Assembly (NCBI RefSeq): GCF_000478585.1
Contig: NZ_ARWI01000001.1
Coordinates: forward strand, 124,001 to 188,000
Direction: 5' to 3'
Length of the DNA: 64,000 bases
DNA from: Thiomicrorhabdus sp. Kp2
GTDB taxonomy: Bacteria; Pseudomonadota; Gammaproteobacteria; Thiomicrospirales; Thiomicrospiraceae
Below the pieces are notes generated by a model, which was not told the origin of the DNA, did no database searches, and saw nothing but the letters and a program-made list of their open reading frames with translations. Below, piece after piece: positions 27,763-39,485 of this stretch. Position 1 is the stretch's first letter; the number at the start of each line of letters is the position of its first letter. Both the position numbers and the translations under genes were made by a program.

Positions 27763-28028
27763 AAAGTAGTCCTAACCAGGGTAGTAAAGAGTTTTGTTTA
27801 TAGGATCATAAAAATATGTCCTGATTTCATGAAGTGTTGGATTTTAAAGGCAAAATTAATAAACGCAACCCTTGTGGTTATTCTCTTTGTATTAATTTGG
27901 AATGAAATGTTTTTTAAAAGAAAATTTATAAGCAATTTATCCATTAAATATGCATTTTTGGTAAAATGTCGTGAATTTAATCACCCTCTAATACTTGATT
28001 GTATTGCTTAAGACGGAATAAAAAGAAT

Positions 28029-28985
28029 ATGAAACTTGATTTTTTAGATTTTGAACAACCTATTGCTGAACTAGAAGCTAAGATTGATGAATTACGTCAT
28101 TTGGATGGCGGTGATATGAATTTATTACAAGAAATCTCTGCTCTTGAAGAAAAGAGTAAGAATCTAACGGAATCAATCTTTAAAAAATTATCTGATGTAG
28201 AAATCGCTAAGGTTTCACGTCACCCACAAAGACCTTATGCATTAGATTACATTAATAGTGTTTTTACTGATTTTAAAGAATTGCATGGTGACAGAGCGTT
28301 TGCGGATGATGAGGCGATTGTTGCTGGTATAGCCCGTTTAGATGGACAATCGGTTATGGTAATCACTCAAGAAAAAGGTCGTGATACAAAAGAAAAAATT
28401 CGTCGTAATTTTGGTATGCCGCGACCAGAAGGGTACCGTAAGGCACTACGTTTAATGAAAATGGCAGAGCGTTTTGGTTTACCTGTTGTTACCTTTATAG
28501 ATACTCCAGGTGCTTACCCTGGTATTAATGCTGAAGAGCGTGGCCAAAGTGAAGCGATTGCTCGCAACTTAATTGAGATGTCTGAGTTAAAGGTACCCAT
28601 TATTTGTACGGTGATTGGTGAAGGTGGTTCAGGTGGAGCCTTAGCGATCGGCGTGGGTGATGTCACAATGATGATGCAATACAGTACCTATTCGGTTATT
28701 TCTCCTGAGGGGTGTGCTTCAATTTTGTGGAAAAATGCCGCTAATGCGGCGGATGCAGCTGAAGCATTAGGGATTACGGCAACTCGTTTAAAATCATTAG
28801 GTTTGGTTGATGAGATTATTCCTGAACCATTAGGTGGTGCACATCGTAACTATGAACAGTCTGCCCAAAATGTTAAAAATGCACTAATCGCTCAGTTGAA
28901 TGCGTTAAAGGTTAAGCCTGTAGATGAATTAGTCGCAAGTCGCTACCAGCGTTATATGGATTATGGAAACTTTGAGTCTGCTTAA
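28029..28985 (+). CDS. accA: Acetyl-CoA carboxylase carboxyltransferase subunit alpha
   Basis: Transfers the carboxyl group from carboxybiotin to acetyl-CoA, with AccD. The 318-residue protein starts [19 protein letters not shown], the family N-terminus, so ATG at 28029 is preferred over an in-frame start 30 bases upstream. Signatures: [38 protein letters not shown] and [15 protein letters not shown]. tilS follows, as in many gammaproteobacteria, but the usual upstream dnaE is absent. Confidence 0.96.
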   Translation: MKLDFLDFEQPIAELEAKIDELRHLDGGDMNLLQEISALEEKSKNLTESIFKKLSDVEIAKVSRHPQRPYALDYINSVFTDFKELHGDRAFADDEAIVAGIARLDGQSVMVITQEKGRDTKEKIRRNFGMPRPEGYRKALRLMKMAERFGLPVVTFIDTPGAYPGINAEERGQSEAIARNLIEMSELKVPIICTVIGEGGSGGALAIGVGDVTMMMQYSTYSVISPEGCASILWKNAANAADAAEALGITATRLKSLGLVDEIIPEPLGGAHRNYEQSAQNVKNALIAQLNALKVKPVDELVASRYQRYMDYGNFESA

Positions 28986-29013
28986 TTTATCTAACGGACT
29001 TCAAACTTTGAAG

Positions 29014-29035
29014 CACCTCTAACTTCTAAGAGGTG
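29014..29035 (+). promoter_or_regulatory. Hairpin masking the tilS ribosome-binding site
   Basis: CACCTCT (29014-29020) pairs with AGAGGTG (29029-29035); the latter contains the AGAGG that precedes the tilS ATG. It may reduce tilS translation, or end part of the accA transcripts, although only three T follow. Confidence 0.5.
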
Positions 29036-29038
29036 TTT

Positions 29039-30439
29039 ATGTATAGTGATTTTCCAGATTCGTCCTCTTTAGTTTCTTTGCCCGTAACTAAGTTCCTTTC
29101 AAATATTCAAAATAACTCAATTTTGTTTGTTGCCTATAGCGGAGGCTTGGATTCAACGGTCTTATTGCACTCTATCTATCATAATCAGATTAGATTAAAA
29201 AAAAATCTTAGGATTATGGCTGTATATATTGATCATGGTCTTCAAGAAGAGTCGGCTTTATGGTCAAAGCATTGCGATGACTTCTGTCGCGATAAAGATA
29301 TCGATTTCATAGGCTTAAAAGTAGTTGTTGAGTCAACCTCAAGGAAAGGGGTTGAGGCTGAAGCTAGAAGACTACGCTATCAAGCTTTTTTAAAAACCAT
29401 AGATGATTTTGCAAAAAATACATGGTTAGGTAATATCTACCTTCTTACGGGTCATCATCAACGAGATCAAGCTGAAACGGTTCTATTAAATCTTTTTAGA
29501 GGTTCAGGCGTGAACGGTTTAGCGGGGATGCCAGCTGATCGAACCTTGATAACAGATAGTGGCGTTTTGGTTAGTCATGTTCGCCCGATGCTTAATACTT
29601 CTTATGACGACATTGTAGAGTACGCTCATTACCACTCTTTACCTTTTGTGACGGATAAGACAAATATACAAACAGAATTTAAACGTAATGCTGTTCGGCA
29701 TAATGTTTTACCCATCCTTGAGGCCAGCTGGCCAAAGGCTATTGATGCTTTATCCAAGACCGCTCAGCATATGCAGGAAGCGTTGGTTTTATTGGATGGT
29801 TATGCTGAAGAATTTTTAAAAACCGTTGATGATTCAGCTTATTTTATTGAGTTGCAGGATTTTTCAGAAGTTTCTTGGGTTAAGCAAAAAAACAACATTC
29901 GATATTGGTTTAAGCTTCATTGGCCTCAAATAGTACTCAGTGATGTTCATTATCAATGGATTGAAAAGTCCTTTACTAATTATCATAAGAGCCAAAATCA
30001 CAATTATCGTTATCAGTTGCCAGAAGGTAGTTTGAGGTTTTATCAAAATAGGCTTTACTACTTCATACATGAGCCAAGATTATTTAGTGTTCAAATTGCT
30101 TCAATTGCAGATTTAAATATGAATCCGTCTCTGGAAGGAGAAGGAATGTTTTTTGATATCAATAGGGTAGATGGTTTATCAAATATGACTGTAAGGTCTG
30201 TTTTACCTACAGATAATCTTCAGAAAAAAGCTTTAAAGCGCTTTTTTCAACATAATAAAATCCCTAAATGGGAGCGTTCTGTCTGGCCTGTTTTGGAGGT
30301 AGATGGCGTGGTCATATCTGTTTTAGGTTGTATCGATTGTTTGTCTGGTTTAGCGGGTAAATCAATAGAAGTAAATCAGGCTAATGCTGTTAGAGTTGAT
30401 TACAATCAGCTCTTAAAATGGTGGGGTGTTTTTAACTGA
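29039..30439 (+). CDS. tilS: tRNA(Ile)-lysidine synthase
   Basis: Changes C34 of the CAU-anticodon tRNA(Ile) to lysidine so it reads AUA. The 466-residue protein has the PP-loop AYSGGLDSTVLLH near the N-terminus, YIDHGLQEES, and LLTGHHQRDQAETVLLNLFRGSG, all signatures of TilS, plus a C-terminal substrate-binding domain. ATG at 29039 follows AGAGG; an upstream GTG is possible. It lies 53 bases after accA. Confidence 0.93.
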   Translation: MYSDFPDSSSLVSLPVTKFLSNIQNNSILFVAYSGGLDSTVLLHSIYHNQIRLKKNLRIMAVYIDHGLQEESALWSKHCDDFCRDKDIDFIGLKVVVESTSRKGVEAEARRLRYQAFLKTIDDFAKNTWLGNIYLLTGHHQRDQAETVLLNLFRGSGVNGLAGMPADRTLITDSGVLVSHVRPMLNTSYDDIVEYAHYHSLPFVTDKTNIQTEFKRNAVRHNVLPILEASWPKAIDALSKTAQHMQEALVLLDGYAEEFLKTVDDSAYFIELQDFSEVSWVKQKNNIRYWFKLHWPQIVLSDVHYQWIEKSFTNYHKSQNHNYRYQLPEGSLRFYQNRLYYFIHEPRLFSVQIASIADLNMNPSLEGEGMFFDINRVDGLSNMTVRSVLPTDNLQKKALKRFFQHNKIPKWERSVWPVLEVDGVVISVLGCIDCLSGLAGKSIEVNQANAVRVDYNQLLKWWGVFN

Positions 30440-30527
30440 TTGTGACCCTAAAAAGGTTTTAAGGTTTGATATTTTAAATCTTAGTTTTATTCGTGTGTTA
30501 AGAACGTATCAAAGTGTAATTAATTCA

Positions 30528-30556
30528 TTGCTGAAAGCAGTGTATTAAGCTATAAT
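30528..30556 (+). promoter_or_regulatory. Promoter of pyrG
   Basis: TTGCTG (30528-30533), 17-base spacer, TATAAT (30551-30556), 57 bases before the pyrG start codon. Confidence 0.6.
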
Positions 30557-30586
30557 TCCCTTCCATTCTGATACCTTCAATCGTAA

Positions 30587-32242
<1,656 letters not shown>

Positions 32243-32246
32243 TTAA

Positions 32247-33083
32247 ATGAATTTATGTGGTTTTAATGTTGGTATAGACCAACCTTTTTTCCTTATTGCT
32301 GGCCCTTGTGTTATAGAGTCTGAACAATTAGCAATTGATACGGCAGGCCAGCTAAAAGAGATAACAGAATCTTTAGGTATTCCATTTATCTATAAATCTT
32401 CTTACGATAAAGCCAACCGTTCTTCGACTAAAAGCTTTAGAGGTTTAGGGGTTGAAGAAGGTTTGCGTATTTTACAAAAAGTAAAAGACGAAATTGGTGT
32501 GCCTGTTTTAACGGATGTGCATGAAGACACGCCGTTAGAAGAAGTCGCTTCGGTGGTTGATGTGATGCAAACGCCCGCATTTTTAGTGCGCCAAACCAAT
32601 TTTATTCAAAATGTTTGCCGTCAAGGCATTCCTGTCAATATTAAAAAAGGTCAATTTCAAGCACCTTGGGATATGGATCAAGTTGTCGCTAAAGCGCATG
32701 AAGTGGGTAATGAGAATATCATGGTGTGTGATCGCGGTACCTCTTTTGGTTATAACACCTTAGTTTCAGATATGCGAGGTTTAGCTTCAATGCGTTCTAC
32801 AGGTTGTCCTGTGGTGTTCGATGCAACACATTCGGTACAGCAACCAGGTGGACAAGGTACCACTTCTGGTGGACAGAGAGAGATGGTTCCAGTGTTGGCT
32901 AGAGCTGCAATTGCAGCGGGAGTTTCAGGTGTTTTTATGGAAACACATCCAGATCCAGCTAATGCATTGAGCGATGGTCCAAATATGTGGCCAATTAATA
33001 ACCTAAAGCCTTTATTAGAAACGTTAAAAATGCTAGATGATGTTGTTAAAAAACAAGGCTTTATTGAAAACAGTTTATTATAA
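32247..33083 (+). CDS. kdsA: 3-deoxy-8-phosphooctulonate synthase (KDO-8-P synthase)
   Basis: Condenses phosphoenolpyruvate with arabinose 5-phosphate for the KDO of the LPS inner core. The 278-residue TIM-barrel protein has the family signatures [42 protein letters not shown]-like and [12 protein letters not shown]. It begins 4 bases after pyrG with AAAAAGG in the end of pyrG. Enolase, which makes its substrate phosphoenolpyruvate, is next. Confidence 0.96.
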   Translation: MNLCGFNVGIDQPFFLIAGPCVIESEQLAIDTAGQLKEITESLGIPFIYKSSYDKANRSSTKSFRGLGVEEGLRILQKVKDEIGVPVLTDVHEDTPLEEVASVVDVMQTPAFLVRQTNFIQNVCRQGIPVNIKKGQFQAPWDMDQVVAKAHEVGNENIMVCDRGTSFGYNTLVSDMRGLASMRSTGCPVVFDATHSVQQPGGQGTTSGGQREMVPVLARAAIAAGVSGVFMETHPDPANALSDGPNMWPINNLKPLLETLKMLDDVVKKQGFIENSLL

Positions 33084-33101
33084 GCAGAGTGTATTGCGTA
33101 G

Positions 33102-33130
33102 TTGAAATTGTCATTTACACGTCATATAAG
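33102..33130 (+). promoter_or_regulatory. Candidate promoter of eno
   Basis: TTGAAA (33102-33107), 17-base spacer, TATAAG (33125-33130), 54 bases before the eno start. It would give extra expression of eno and ftsB within the cluster. Confidence 0.45.
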
Positions 33131-33174
33131 CTCGTTAGAATAATTAAGATTAAATAGAAATTAAAAAGAAGTAG

Positions 33175-34464
<1,290 letters not shown>

Positions 34465-34473
34465 TTACAAGTT

Positions 34474-34485
34474 ACCAGGCCTGGC
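34474..34485. repeat. ACCAGGCCTGGC element overlapping the ftsB translation start region
   Basis: One mismatch to the 12-mer. It ends 4 bases before the ftsB GTG start, so its AGG is the only visible ribosome-binding sequence. Folding of the element would hide that sequence. Confidence 0.75.
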
Positions 34486-34488
34486 AAT

Positions 34489-34824
34489 GTGAAAAAACTT
34501 TATCTTGCATTAGCTATCCTGATTGTAATTCTACAAGCTCGTCTTTTGTCCTCCGATGGAGGGCTTGGCGAGCTTTTTTCGTTACAGGAACAGCTAAAAA
34601 CGCTTGAAAAATCACTCGAAGACCAGCGGCTTATTAACGCAAAGCTTGCTGAAGAGGTTAAATCTTTGCAGACTAATCCGCAGTCGATAGAGACCTTGGC
34701 AAGGCAAAATTTAGGCATGGTCAAAAAAGATGAGGTGTTTATCAAGGTGATTGAGTTGCAACCAAAAGAAAAACAAATTCAAACCGTTGATAATTCCGTG
34801 TTGGAGCCTCAGTCTAAGCAGTGA
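34489..34824 (+). CDS. ftsB: Cell division protein FtsB
   Basis: Bitopic inner-membrane protein linking FtsL and FtsQ in the divisome. The 111-residue protein has a short cytoplasmic start, one membrane helix (LYLALAILIVILQARLL) and a coiled coil (LQEQLKTLEKSLEDQRLINAKLAEEVKSL) followed by the conserved LARQNLGMVKKDEVF. It starts with GTG. It follows eno, as usual, but ispD and ispF, which often come next, are missing. Confidence 0.92.
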   Translation: MKKLYLALAILIVILQARLLSSDGGLGELFSLQEQLKTLEKSLEDQRLINAKLAEEVKSLQTNPQSIETLARQNLGMVKKDEVFIKVIELQPKEKQIQTVDNSVLEPQSKQ

Positions 34825-34882
34825 TTAAGTAAATTACCTTTATATCAATGCGTTATGTTTTTTTAGTGCGTGGTTTTGACGG

Positions 34883-35446
34883 TTATTGTGCTTTTAAAAA
34901 TACATTTACTGCGCCTGTACCGCCGTCTTTTTCTGGTGTGCTAGCAAAGCCTATGACCGACTTGGTTTGTCTAAGAATTAAATTCACTAGGTTTTTAAGA
35001 GCGGGATATTCCTCTTTTGAGTTATATCCTTTACCGTGAATAATTCGAATATAGCGAAGTTTTTCATAATAAGCGTGACTTAAAAAATCAATCATCTTTT
35101 TTTCAGCCTGTTCTACGGTTAATCCATGGAGATCTAGGCTGTGCTGAATATGAAAGTCGCCTTTTTTAAGTTTGGTAACCTCTTGTAAACGCATTCCTTT
35201 TTTATAATAGAGTAAAGCCTGAAACGCCGTCACTTTAGCTATTGGTTTACCCATATCAAGTTGCAACTCTTTATAAGAGGCATTTGTCTTATGTTGTGTA
35301 CTGTTTCTTTTCTTAAGCTGTCTTAACAGCTCAGTTTGAGATTGTTTTTGCTTTACAGTATTGTGCACGGGCGGTTTGTTACTGGAATTTAATGGCGTAA
35401 CATCTTGCATGGCCTGTAGAAAAATGGATTTATCTTCTTCTTGCAT
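34883..35446 (-). CDS. Smr-domain protein
   Basis: A 187-residue protein with a C-terminal Smr (MutS2-related nuclease) domain: SLDLHGLTVEQAEKKMIDFL and YIRIIHGKGYNS, where the family has LDLHG and IIHGKG motifs linked to nicking or RNA cleavage. The N-terminal half is charged and probably disordered. Related to YdaL/SmrB-type proteins; the substrate is not visible. It converges on ftsB, and sits where ispDF would be expected. Confidence 0.85.
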   Translation of the reverse strand: MQEEDKSIFLQAMQDVTPLNSSNKPPVHNTVKQKQSQTELLRQLKKRNSTQHKTNASYKELQLDMGKPIAKVTAFQALLYYKKGMRLQEVTKLKKGDFHIQHSLDLHGLTVEQAEKKMIDFLSHAYYEKLRYIRIIHGKGYNSKEEYPALKNLVNLILRQTKSVIGFASTPEKDGGTGAVNVFLKAQ

Positions 35447-35537
35447 GGTTGAGGCTATATAATTCGATTATCTAATTTGTCGGTTGTCAGTTTTTTACAA
35501 CTCACATTACTCATTTTAACTTAAGGTATTGTACATC

Positions 35538-36317
35538 ATGAAAATCCTACTCTCTAATGATGATGGGTATTTTGCACCAGGCATTCAAACGGTTTTTCAA
35601 ATGCTGAAACAGGACTTTGAATTTTCACGTTTAGATATTGTAGCTCCTGAGCGTAATCGAAGCGCGGCAAGTAATTCATTAACTTTGCTTGAGCCTTTAA
35701 GAATGGATTTGCATCCTAGTTTAAGTGATGATCCACGTTGTAGAGTTTTTAGTGTTAATGGGACGCCAACAGATTGTGTGCACTTAGGCATGAATGGTGC
35801 ACTTGATTATCAGCCTGATATTGTATTATCAGGCATTAATGCGGGTGCGAATATGGGGGATGATGTACTCTACTCTGGGACGGTTGCCGCAGCAACAGAA
35901 GGGCGTTTTTTAGGTAAGCCTTCTATTGCCATTTCACTATGCGGTAACCAGTTTTTTGAAACAGCTTCTTCCGTTTTGCTGACTGTTTTAAATGATTTAC
36001 CCAAAATAGCACTGACTCCTGACACGATTATTAATATTAATGTGCCAGATATTCCTTTAAATGAGTTAAAGGGCATTAAGGTAACACGTTTAGGTAAAAG
36101 ACATATTTCTGAACCTGTTGTTAAAGAGGTTGATCCAAGAGGGCTACCCATATATTGGATAGGGCCTGCTGGTGTGGCTGCTGATGCAGGGGATGGGACA
36201 GACTTTTTTGCTGTTGAGCAAGGGTATGCATCTATTACACCACTCAAAATCGATTTAAGTCATTATGAAATGATGGACGCACTCCAAAGTTGGGAAAAAG
36301 GTCTTGTTATTTCTTAA
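35538..36317 (+). CDS. surE: 5'/3'-nucleotidase SurE
   Basis: Metal-dependent phosphatase acting on nucleoside monophosphates and short polyphosphates in stationary-phase survival. The 259-residue protein starts MKILLSNDDGYFAPGI, the catalytic motif with two Asp, and has NGTPTDCVHLG and SGINAGANMGDDVLYSGTVAAA, all signatures. ATG at 35538 is the family start; an in-frame TTG lies 9 bases earlier. Heads surE-pcm-yqaA-nlpD. Confidence 0.95.
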   Translation: MKILLSNDDGYFAPGIQTVFQMLKQDFEFSRLDIVAPERNRSAASNSLTLLEPLRMDLHPSLSDDPRCRVFSVNGTPTDCVHLGMNGALDYQPDIVLSGINAGANMGDDVLYSGTVAAATEGRFLGKPSIAISLCGNQFFETASSVLLTVLNDLPKIALTPDTIININVPDIPLNELKGIKVTRLGKRHISEPVVKEVDPRGLPIYWIGPAGVAADAGDGTDFFAVEQGYASITPLKIDLSHYEMMDALQSWEKGLVIS

Positions 36318-36365
36318 TACTGGTATGAATTCTTTTTTGTTAAAACCTCTGTTAGAACACGCATT

Positions 36366-37046
36366 ATGAACTATCCAAACTTAGCATTTAAGGCCCATCA
36401 AGGCGTCGGTATGACCTCTCAGCGCACGCGTAATCGTTTAGTTGAACGGCTCATAGAAAAAGGTGTGCAAGATGGTTCTGTTCTTGATGCTATTAGAGTC
36501 GTCCCACGGCATCTATTTATTGATGAGGCGATGGCTTCAAGAGCTTATGAAGACACGGCTTTGCCAATTGGTTATGGACAAACGATTTCTCAACCTTGGG
36601 TTGTTGCAAAAATGACGCAATGGTTAATGTCTGGTCAACAATCTATCAACAATGTTTTGGAGATTGGTACAGGTTCAGGTTATCAAACAGCCATTTTATC
36701 GCTGTTAATCGATAAAGTTTACAGTGTTGAACGGATTCAACCTTTGTCGGAACGCGCTATCTCTACAATGGCTAAATTAGAACTTGATAATATTGAATTT
36801 TCTTTAAGTGATGGTCATTGGGGTTGGGCAGAAAAAGCCCCTTTTGATGCCATCATTTCAGCGGCATCGCCTGCAGAATTGCCAATGGAATTAATTAATC
36901 AATTAAAAATGGGTGGGCGTCTTGTCATGCCAATCGGTGAATCACATCAATTACTGTATGGGTTTGAAAAGACACCAACAGGTGTTGTTAAAACGTGTCT
37001 AGGAGAGGTTATGTTTGTTCCAATGAAGCAGGGGGTTGAGGTATGA
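36366..37046 (+). CDS. pcm: Protein-L-isoaspartate O-methyltransferase
   Basis: Repairs isoaspartyl damage in ageing proteins using S-adenosylmethionine. The 226-residue protein contains TALPIGYGQTISQPWVVAKMTQWL and the AdoMet loop VLEIGTGSGYQTAILS. The start is uncertain: this ATG lacks a clear ribosome-binding site, while ATG at 36411 (MTSQRTRNRL) follows AAGG and would give 211 residues. It lies after surE, the usual partner. Confidence 0.94.
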   Translation: MNYPNLAFKAHQGVGMTSQRTRNRLVERLIEKGVQDGSVLDAIRVVPRHLFIDEAMASRAYEDTALPIGYGQTISQPWVVAKMTQWLMSGQQSINNVLEIGTGSGYQTAILSLLIDKVYSVERIQPLSERAISTMAKLELDNIEFSLSDGHWGWAEKAPFDAIISAASPAELPMELINQLKMGGRLVMPIGESHQLLYGFEKTPTGVVKTCLGEVMFVPMKQGVEV

Positions 37047-37630
37047 AAATATTTACCCCTCTTTATGATCTGGCGCTTAAATGGGCCAAACACAAGCAAG
37101 CGCCTAAGTATTTGAGTGCATTAAGTTTCGCTGAGTCCTCTTTTTTTCCAATTCCTCCCGATGTGATGCTTATGCCAATGAGCTTGTCTCAACCTCATAA
37201 AGCATTTTATTACGCTTGGTTAACCACACTATTTTCATTACTTGGCGGTGTTTTAGGTTATTTGATTGGTTATTGGGCGATGGATTTATTAATGCCAACG
37301 ATCCAGTCTTTAGGGTATGCACATAAGATAGAGCAGGTAAATACTTGGTTTTCAGAGTATGGCGTTTGGATTGTTTTTGCGGCAGGGTTTAGTCCAATCC
37401 CTTATAAACTTTTTACATTGACCGCAGGAGCGAGTGCGATGGCATTTGTTCCGTTTCTAATAGCCTCTCTGATTGGGCGTGGTGCAAGGTTTTTCCTTGT
37501 GGCAGGGTTAATGCGGTGGGGTGGTGAAAAATTTGAAGCAAGTATTCGAAAATGGGTTGACTGGATTGGTTGGACCTTAGTAGTATTAATCATCGCCTAT
37601 ATCGGCTATAAAATGTTGGGTGCTCATTAG
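37043..37630 (+). CDS. yqaA: YqaA-like inner-membrane protein (VTT/DedA-related)
   Basis: A 195-residue membrane protein with about five helices and the VTT-domain features GFSPIPYKLFTLTAGASAM and an amphipathic re-entrant part with ESSFFPIPPDVMLMP. Related DedA/VTT proteins move lipids across the membrane, but YqaA itself is not well characterised. It overlaps pcm by 4 bases (ATGA), so it is translationally coupled and part of the surE operon. Confidence 0.85.
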   Translation: MKIFTPLYDLALKWAKHKQAPKYLSALSFAESSFFPIPPDVMLMPMSLSQPHKAFYYAWLTTLFSLLGGVLGYLIGYWAMDLLMPTIQSLGYAHKIEQVNTWFSEYGVWIVFAAGFSPIPYKLFTLTAGASAMAFVPFLIASLIGRGARFFLVAGLMRWGGEKFEASIRKWVDWIGWTLVVLIIAYIGYKMLGAH

Positions 37631-37697
37631 CCGAAGAGTTTTATTTGTGGATATCAATTTTTGAATCAAAAAGCAGACTGTAAGCAGAACTTAAAAT

Positions 37698-38603
37698 ATG
37701 CCTTTAATCCAACTACAGCGTCTATCGCACTCCGTAATTTTTATTGTATTTTTCACTCTGCTAGGAGCTTGCTCCTCCCCGATTAAGTATGAAGCGAGAA
37801 ATGGATCTAGCCAGGCTAATACCTCTTATAAGAGCTCTGCTGGTCAATCAAATCACTCTTGTCGTTCGCCATATGTGGTTGAATCAGGCGATACTTTAAG
37901 TGGAATTGCCTACCAATGCGATATTAACATGAGTGATATTGCTAAAATTAACCACCTTTTACCGCCATATATTATCTATGTAAAACAAGAGCTTGTTTTG
38001 CCTATGAATCAGAGTTTGTCTGCAGAATCCGTAACAGAAGCAACACCTACAGTGGCTGTTGATTCAAAACAATCCAACTCAACAAGCCTTGATAAAAAAG
38101 AACCTCATTCTTCAATAAAAATCTCTGAAAAATCCCATTCTGAGGGAGTGCAGGATACAAAAGAAGTTTCAGCCAAAGCGCTGACTCGCACAGAGAACCA
38201 ATCTTTAAAAACGAGCATAAAAACCTCTAAGAGTAAAAAGTGGCAATGGCCTATGCATAAAGGGTTGTCGTATAAATATTTAAGGGATAATGCAGGGTTA
38301 TCTATATTAGAAATTTATGGTGTGCCAGGTCAACAAGTCAAAGCCGTTGCACCTGGTAAGGTGGTTTATGCGGGCAACGGTATTATTAATTATGGTTGGA
38401 TGCTTGTTATTAAGCATGATAATGATTACATGTCGATTTATGCGCACAATAGCGCTTTGCTTGTTAAAGAGGGAGATGGCGTTGACGCTGGTGATGTGGT
38501 TGCCTCGATGGGGGCTACGGGTAATACAAAGCGTCCAAAACTCTATGTGGAGGCTCGATACCAGGGGCGTAAAATTGATATTAAAAAGGTTTTAAAGCAG
38601 TAA
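37698..38603 (+). CDS. nlpD: NlpD-like lipoprotein with LysM and degenerate LytM domains
   Basis: Activates cell-wall amidases at the division site. The 301-residue protein has a lipobox (LLGAC, Cys25), a LysM domain (about residues 58-104, VESGDTLSGIAYQCDINMSDIAKIN), a Ser/Lys-rich linker, and a C-terminal M23/LytM domain (about 210-300) without the catalytic His pattern (HKGLSYKYL... LYVEARYQ instead of HxxxD... HxH). That loss is normal for NlpD-type activators. In relatives rpoS usually follows; here it does not. Confidence 0.88.
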   Translation: MPLIQLQRLSHSVIFIVFFTLLGACSSPIKYEARNGSSQANTSYKSSAGQSNHSCRSPYVVESGDTLSGIAYQCDINMSDIAKINHLLPPYIIYVKQELVLPMNQSLSAESVTEATPTVAVDSKQSNSTSLDKKEPHSSIKISEKSHSEGVQDTKEVSAKALTRTENQSLKTSIKTSKSKKWQWPMHKGLSYKYLRDNAGLSILEIYGVPGQQVKAVAPGKVVYAGNGIINYGWMLVIKHDNDYMSIYAHNSALLVKEGDGVDAGDVVASMGATGNTKRPKLYVEARYQGRKIDIKKVLKQ

Positions 38604-38645
38604 AACTTGAGTTGTATTAATAAAGTTTAAAAAACGTTTTGTTAG

Positions 38646-38669
38646 CAATCTACCAGGCCTGGTAGATTG
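38646..38669. repeat. ACCAGGCCTGGT palindrome, extended to 24 bp
   Basis: Perfect 24-bp dyad (core 38652-38663) with outer flanks CAATCT / AGATTG, in the gap between convergent nlpD and the Mth938-like gene. ATTTT follows on the plus strand. It shares flanks with the 51908-51929 copy. Confidence 0.92.
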
Positions 38670-38738
38670 ATTTTACTAATTGTTCATCTAATTATTCATC
38701 TAATTCAACTAAATGTATATCGTAATTTAGTTGGTCTC

Positions 38739-39113
38739 TTACTTATTCATAACAAGTGCTAAAACAATATCTCGATCTTCCGTTGTTAACACGTTATAAG
38801 TTCTACAGGCGGCATCATTTGCCATCACTTCTAAGCCAACACCTTTGGCGGCACAATAAGCAAAAAATTTGGGTTCAGGAAAGTTTTGTATTTCTCCAGT
38901 GCCCAGTATAATCACCTCTGGTTTCTTAGAAAGAAGGCTGTCAAGCAATTCTGTAGTCAATGAATCAATGGATTCGCATGGCCAGTTATCTTCGATTGTG
39001 GTTTGGGTTAAATAACAACTTTGTTTAAGAGTTATGTTATTTATTTTTACCAGGCCTGGTTCATAGTGTTTCACGGCATAAACATTTGAGTCACGGTGTT
39101 CCGTAAATTTCAT
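38739..39113 (-). CDS. Mth938-like (DUF498) protein
   Basis: A 124-residue protein of the Mth938/NDUFAF3-like family, with the family core PEVIILGTGEIQNFPEPKFFAYCAAKGVGLEVMANDAACRTYNVLTTEDRDIVLALV. The function in bacteria is unknown; the eukaryotic relative helps assemble respiratory complex I. It is preceded by AGGAAAA as ribosome-binding site. An exact palindrome copy near its N-terminus encodes Glu-Pro-Gly-Leu-Val. Confidence 0.85.
   Translation of the reverse strand: MKFTEHRDSNVYAVKHYEPGLVKINNITLKQSCYLTQTTIEDNWPCESIDSLTTELLDSLLSKKPEVIILGTGEIQNFPEPKFFAYCAAKGVGLEVMANDAACRTYNVLTTEDRDIVLALVMNK
39049..39060. repeat. Exact ACCAGGCCTGGT palindrome inside the Mth938-like gene
   Basis: Read on the minus strand as Pro-Gly-Leu-Val near the N-terminus. 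Its dyad stops at the 12-bp core; it lies only 385 bases from the 24-bp copy. Confidence 0.85.
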
Positions 39114-39485
39114 ATCGTTTTCCTATTATTAATTTTTATTTTACGGGTATATCGCCCATAAAATATTTCACTAATTATAACCAATTGTTACTACCTGAGT
39201 TTGACTCATCACTCTGAACTGTTTTTGCGATAGTTTATTGCTGAATCCATATTGTAAAAGAGCCCCTGATTAATTAGGCTTTAAATGCCTAATAATGGTG
39301 TTTTATCGGTGATTTTCAATTGACGAAAAAAATGGATGCTGTATCATTATTCCTTTAATTATTTTCCTCTCAAAAAACTGAAATAGAGCACCCAAAAAGA
39401 ATGATGGGATAAAGAAAATGCAATGGTTTGTGGCATTTGTGTTTTTAGCTTAAGCAATTGAGACCTTGATAGAAGGCATACTTTC
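39114..39485 (+). promoter_or_regulatory. Leader and promoter region upstream of alaC
   Basis: In this 372-base gap I see a hairpin (ATTAGGC 39273-39279 with GCCTAAT 39287-39293), then a candidate promoter TTGACG (39320-39325), 16-base spacer, TATCAT (39342-39347), and a small ORF MQWFVAFVFLA at 39418-39453 before the alaC start. The left part presumably carries the promoter of the Mth938-like gene. No other feature is visible. Confidence 0.4.

Noticed and set aside
27829-28011. 60-residue ORF upstream of accA
   Set aside because: No ribosome-binding site, unnatural composition and it overlaps the accA promoter/start region. Judged chance.
34848-35039. 63-residue plus-strand ORF antisense to the Smr gene
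   Set aside because: It is a shadow of the Smr reading frame, whose protein has clear family motifs.
36366-36410. Fixing the pcm start at ATG 36411
   Set aside because: It has a better ribosome-binding site, but similar N-terminal extensions are plausible in this family, so I kept the longer form and noted the choice.
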